DNA of 64,000 nucleotides from assembly GCF_016863335.1 (NCBI RefSeq), contig NZ_BOOR01000008.1:186001-250000 (forward strand). The letters run 5' to 3'. Shown here piece after piece: positions 61,451 through 64,000 of the stretch. Position numbers and translations under genes: made by a program. Source of the DNA: Planotetraspora thailandica (lineage in GTDB: Bacteria; Actinomycetota; Actinomycetes; Streptosporangiales; Streptosporangiaceae). Every line of letters begins with the position of its first letter. The first letter of the stretch is position 1. The notes under the pieces were generated by a model. It had not been told where the DNA came from. It worked only from the letters and a program-made list of their open reading frames with translations, and did no database searches.

Positions 61451-62509
61451 ATGCCGATTTTGGCAAGGATGCTCCCCGCCCCTCTCACGATGGAGGTCCG
61501 GCGGGGCGCGGTAGCGCAGCTCGGCGCGTTGCTGGCCGACAGCCGGGTCGCCACGTCGGGGCGCATCGCCGTGGCGGTGGGCACGAGCCAGGGCGACAAG
61601 ATAGCCGAGATCATCTCTCCGTCGCTGGGTGAGGCGAAGGTCTTCCGCCTGCCGGACGGCAGCGTCGACGCGGCCGTCTCGCTGGGCGCCGACCTGCGCA
61701 AGGGGGCCTACGAGGCCGTCGTCGGCGTCGGCGGCGGCAGGACCATCGACGTGACCAAATACGCGGCGTCGCTGGCCGGCATCCCGATGGTCGCGGTGGC
61801 GACCAACCTCTCGCACGACGGCATCTGCTCGCCGGTCGCCTCGCTGATCCACGAGGGCGGCAAGGGCTCGTTCGGCGTGCCCATGCCGCTGGCGATCATG
61901 GTGGACCTCGACTTCGTGCACGACGCCCCGCCGTCCCTGGTCAGGGCGGGCATCGGCGACGTGGTGAGCAACCTGTCGGCCATCGACGACTGGCACCTGA
62001 GCGCGGCGGAGCGCGGCGAGCCGATCGACGGCCTGGCGATCTCCATGGCCCGCACGGCGGCCGAAGCGGTGCTCGGACGGTCGGATTCCATCGAATCCGA
62101 CGCTTTCCTGACCGTCCTGGCCGAGGCTTTGATTCTGTCTGGCATGTCTATGGTCATCGCCGGGTCAAGCCGCCCGAGCAGCGGTGGTGATCATGAGATT
62201 CTGCATGCCGTGGATCAGCTCTTCCCCGGTAAGTCCAACCACGGTGAGCTGGCCGGGATCGGCGCGGCGTTCTGCTTCTTCCTCCGTGAGGACTCCCACC
62301 GGCTCGGCGAGGTCACCTCGTGCCTCAGCATGCACGGCCTCCCCGTCGCACCGGGGGACGTCGGCCTGAGCATCGACCAGTTCACCGAAGCGGTGATGCT
62401 GGCCCCCAGCACGCGGCCCGGCCGCTACACGATCCTTGAGCACCTTCGGCTTTCGGAGACCGAGGTCCGCGCGAAAGTTGAGGAATATGTCGACGCCGTC
62501 GGTCGCTGA
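61451..62509 (+). CDS. sn-glycerol-1-phosphate dehydrogenase-like enzyme
   Basis: This 352-residue member of the iron-containing alcohol dehydrogenase-like fold matches the EgsA/AraM group. It shows VGVGGGRTIDVTKYAA for NAD, NLSHDGICSPVASL, AGIGDVVSNLSAIDDW with a metal aspartate, and the histidine-bearing SSGGDHEILHAVD and SNHGELAGIGAAF. It would reduce dihydroxyacetone phosphate to sn-glycerol-1-phosphate, the archaeal-type enantiomer. GAGGAG precedes the ATG. The gene overlaps the next CDP-alcohol phosphotransferase by 23 bases. Confidence 0.88.
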   Translation: MPILARMLPAPLTMEVRRGAVAQLGALLADSRVATSGRIAVAVGTSQGDKIAEIISPSLGEAKVFRLPDGSVDAAVSLGADLRKGAYEAVVGVGGGRTIDVTKYAASLAGIPMVAVATNLSHDGICSPVASLIHEGGKGSFGVPMPLAIMVDLDFVHDAPPSLVRAGIGDVVSNLSAIDDWHLSAAERGEPIDGLAISMARTAAEAVLGRSDSIESDAFLTVLAEALILSGMSMVIAGSSRPSSGGDHEILHAVDQLFPGKSNHGELAGIGAAFCFFLREDSHRLGEVTSCLSMHGLPVAPGDVGLSIDQFTEAVMLAPSTRPGRYTILEHLRLSETEVRAKVEEYVDAVGR

Positions 62510-63245
62510 GCTCCGCGCGGTCGCTCAACCGCAGACCACGATGAACCGCCGCAGCGGCGAGCACTGGGCGGGCCTGCTGTACATGCGGCACCTTTCCATC
62601 TACGCCACCTGGCTGCTGGCCAAGACGCCGATCACGCCCAACCAGGTCACCGGCCTGATGATCGTCTCCGGTGTGGCGGCGGGAGCCGTCCTGGCCCTGC
62701 CGGGACTCTGGGCGGCGCTCGCGGCGGCCCTGCTGATCCAGCTCTATCTCCTGCTCGACTGCTCCGACGGCGAGCTCGCCCGGTGGACGCGCCGGACGTC
62801 GATCACCGGCATCTACCTCGACCGGGTCGGCCACTACTTCGCCGAGGCCGCGTTGCTGATCGGCCTGGGCTTCCGCGCGTCGCAGACGGTGCCCGACTGG
62901 TACACCGTGCTCGGATTCGCCGCGGCACTGGGCGCGATCCTGATCAAGTCGGAGACCGACCTGGTCGACGTGGCCCGCGCCCGGTCCGGTCTCACGGCGG
63001 CCACCGAGGGGTCGGCGGGGCATTTCACCTCCGGACGGCTCGGCCTGGCCCGCAAGGTCGTCGGCGCGCTTCGCTTCCACCGGGTCATTCAGGGCATCGA
63101 GCTGTCGATCATCGCCGTGATCGCCGCCGTGCTCGACACATGGTTCTCGGCCACGCGGATCCTCGTGGTCGCCTGCGCGATCATCGCGCTCGTGCAGCTC
63201 ATCCTGCACCTGGTGAGCATTCTCGCTTCGCGGAGGCTTTCGTGA
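62487..63245 (+). CDS. CDP-alcohol phosphotransferase, variant motif
   Basis: This encodes 252 residues with about six membrane spans. The family motif is DCSDGELARWT...GIYLDRVGHY: the first three aspartates are conserved, but the fourth, usually the catalytic base, is histidine. GAGGA lies just before ATG 62487. It overlaps the glycerol-1-phosphate dehydrogenase gene and its own stop overlaps the next start, so these are strongly coupled. Substrate may be CDP-glycerol of unusual stereochemistry, an inference from the neighbours. Confidence 0.87.
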   Translation: MSTPSVAELRAVAQPQTTMNRRSGEHWAGLLYMRHLSIYATWLLAKTPITPNQVTGLMIVSGVAAGAVLALPGLWAALAAALLIQLYLLLDCSDGELARWTRRTSITGIYLDRVGHYFAEAALLIGLGFRASQTVPDWYTVLGFAAALGAILIKSETDLVDVARARSGLTAATEGSAGHFTSGRLGLARKVVGALRFHRVIQGIELSIIAVIAAVLDTWFSATRILVVACAIIALVQLILHLVSILASRRLS

Positions 63246-64000
63246 CCCGCCTTTTGCCGACGGAAGCGGCCTTTCCCGGACCGAGCAGCGATCATCTGTA
63301 TACGCAAGGTTCGCTAGGGGTTTCCCAGGAGTTCCGATACCCTTATTTCGCCGGAAATGGGGCGGATTCCGGATTGCCCGGCCCTAAAGACTTGGTGATC
63401 ATGAAATCGAGTGCAGCCGTCCGGGGCGAGGACGTGGTGAAGCTCTCCTGCGTCATCCTCACCATGGGCAACAGGATCGCCGAGCTCGACCGCGCGGTCG
63501 AGTCCGCCCTTCACCAGATCGACGGCGACGTCGAAGTCGTGATCGTCGGCAACGGCGCCGACGTGCCCGAGATCACCGCCCGGCCGCTGCCCGGCTCGGC
63601 TGCGGCCGTCAAGACGGTACGGCTTCCGTACAACGTCGGCATCCCCGAGGGCCGCAACAGAGGCGTCCAGGAGTGCTCCGGCGACGTGGTGCTCTTCCTC
63701 GACGACGACGGCTGGTACGCCGGCCCCAAGGTCGCCGCCCACGTGCGTGAGCGGTTCATGCACGAGCACGACCTCGCCGTCATCTCCTTCCGGGTCATGG
63801 AGCCCGACGGGGGTTCGGTGCAGCGCCGGCACGTGCCCCGGCTGCGGGCCGGAGACCCCGAGCGCTCCTCTCCCGTCACCACGTTCCTCGGCGGCGCGTG
63901 TGCGATCAGGAAGTCGGCGTATCTCCAGGTCGGCGGCCTGCCGGAGAAGTTCTTCTACGCCCACGAAGAGACCGATCTGGCCTGGCGGCTGCTCGGTGAG
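63242..64000 (+). CDS. Family 2 glycosyltransferase, partial at right edge
   Basis: The frame runs off the window. The family start KLSCVILTMGNRIAELDRAVESAL is followed by VIVGNGADVP, LPYNVGIPEGRNRGV and the metal site VVLFLDDDGWYAGPK, so it is a GT2 enzyme. GTG 63242 overlaps the upstream stop by GTGA and is open throughout. However, residues before ATG 63401 have no family similarity and lower GC, so 63401 is a credible alternative. It continues the envelope operon. Confidence 0.85.
   Translation, partial: MTRLLPTEAAFPGPSSDHLYTQGSLGVSQEFRYPYFAGNGADSGLPGPKDLVIMKSSAAVRGEDVVKLSCVILTMGNRIAELDRAVESALHQIDGDVEVVIVGNGADVPEITARPLPGSAAAVKTVRLPYNVGIPEGRNRGVQECSGDVVLFLDDDGWYAGPKVAAHVRERFMHEHDLAVISFRVMEPDGGSVQRRHVPRLRAGDPERSSPVTTFLGGACAIRKSAYLQVGGLPEKFFYAHEETDLAWRLLGE

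Noticed and set aside
62189-62210. Repeat-like GTGATCATG in the glycerol-1-phosphate dehydrogenase gene
   Set aside because: It encodes the conserved GGDHEILHAVD motif, so the match is coincidental.
1-64000. tRNA or rRNA genes
   Set aside because: No T-arm-like GGTTCGAATCC sequence with an acceptor stem, and no rRNA-like stretch, was found in any intergenic gap.

Overview
The window is about 70% G+C and reads as an actinobacterial chromosome. Support comes from a mycothiol-dependent formaldehyde dehydrogenase, an acyl-CoA carboxylase epsilon subunit, DtxR/IdeR-type iron boxes, a BTAD regulator, ECF41 and TioE-type regulators, and start codons that sit 6-7 bases after a -10 box. The gene set fits the order Streptosporangiales (Nonomuraea/Streptosporangium-like). 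That placement is an inference from gene content, not a database match. No rRNA, tRNA, insertion sequence, prophage or cas gene is visible.

Bases 1-28,300 are mostly housekeeping. A LysM/BTAD regulator enters from the left edge, followed by two exported proteins. Next come alkylation repair (ada-alkA and ogt), an NYN-domain protein, the propionyl-CoA carboxylase beta and epsilon subunits, an ABC exporter pair, PEP carboxylase, fdhD, biotin ligase, a bPH membrane protein and a class III adenylate cyclase. They are followed by mycothiol-dependent formaldehyde dehydrogenase, an iron-box-controlled bfd-bfr pair, a two-component system, GtrA, purK-purE and UDP-glucose dehydrogenase. Biotin ligase and the carboxylase are functionally linked, because the ligase charges the carboxylase's partner subunit.

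Bases 28,500-53,600 are a more accessory mosaic. They hold an acyl-CoA dehydrogenase, lipoproteins, a WrbA-like flavoprotein divergent from an ECF41 sigma factor with mirrored promoters, two small-molecule kinases, several regulators (TetR, dual MerR, XRE), an erythromycin-esterase-like protein, gamma-glutamyltransferase, a Tat-exported amine-oxidase-like flavoprotein, an M36 metalloprotease and a serpin. An XRE fragment abuts an orphan histidine kinase and looks like a deletion scar.

Bases 54,100-64,000 form an envelope-polymer cluster. It has an LCP ligase, two family 2 glycosyltransferases, a CDP-ribitol-synthase-like fusion, two CDP-alcohol phosphotransferases (one with an N-terminal nucleotidyltransferase-like region), DUF5941, a sugar/polyol-phosphate cytidylyltransferase and an sn-glycerol-1-phosphate dehydrogenase homologue. 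Together they suggest synthesis of a polyol-phosphate glycopolymer or phospholipid head group. The cluster runs off the right edge.

The most unusual feature is a repeat family in three intergenic places (6575-6914, 15350-15574, 16421-16537). Its core is GTGATCATGCAGAAGTTCGG and it recurs at exactly 53 bases in eight intervals (26 in two). Most units read as an 18-codon open frame whose TGA stop overlaps the next unit's GTG. The family brackets fdhD exactly: one copy contains its start codon and an opposing copy contains its stop codon. A second array of six 18-19 base direct repeats continues from it up to the biotin ligase promoter.
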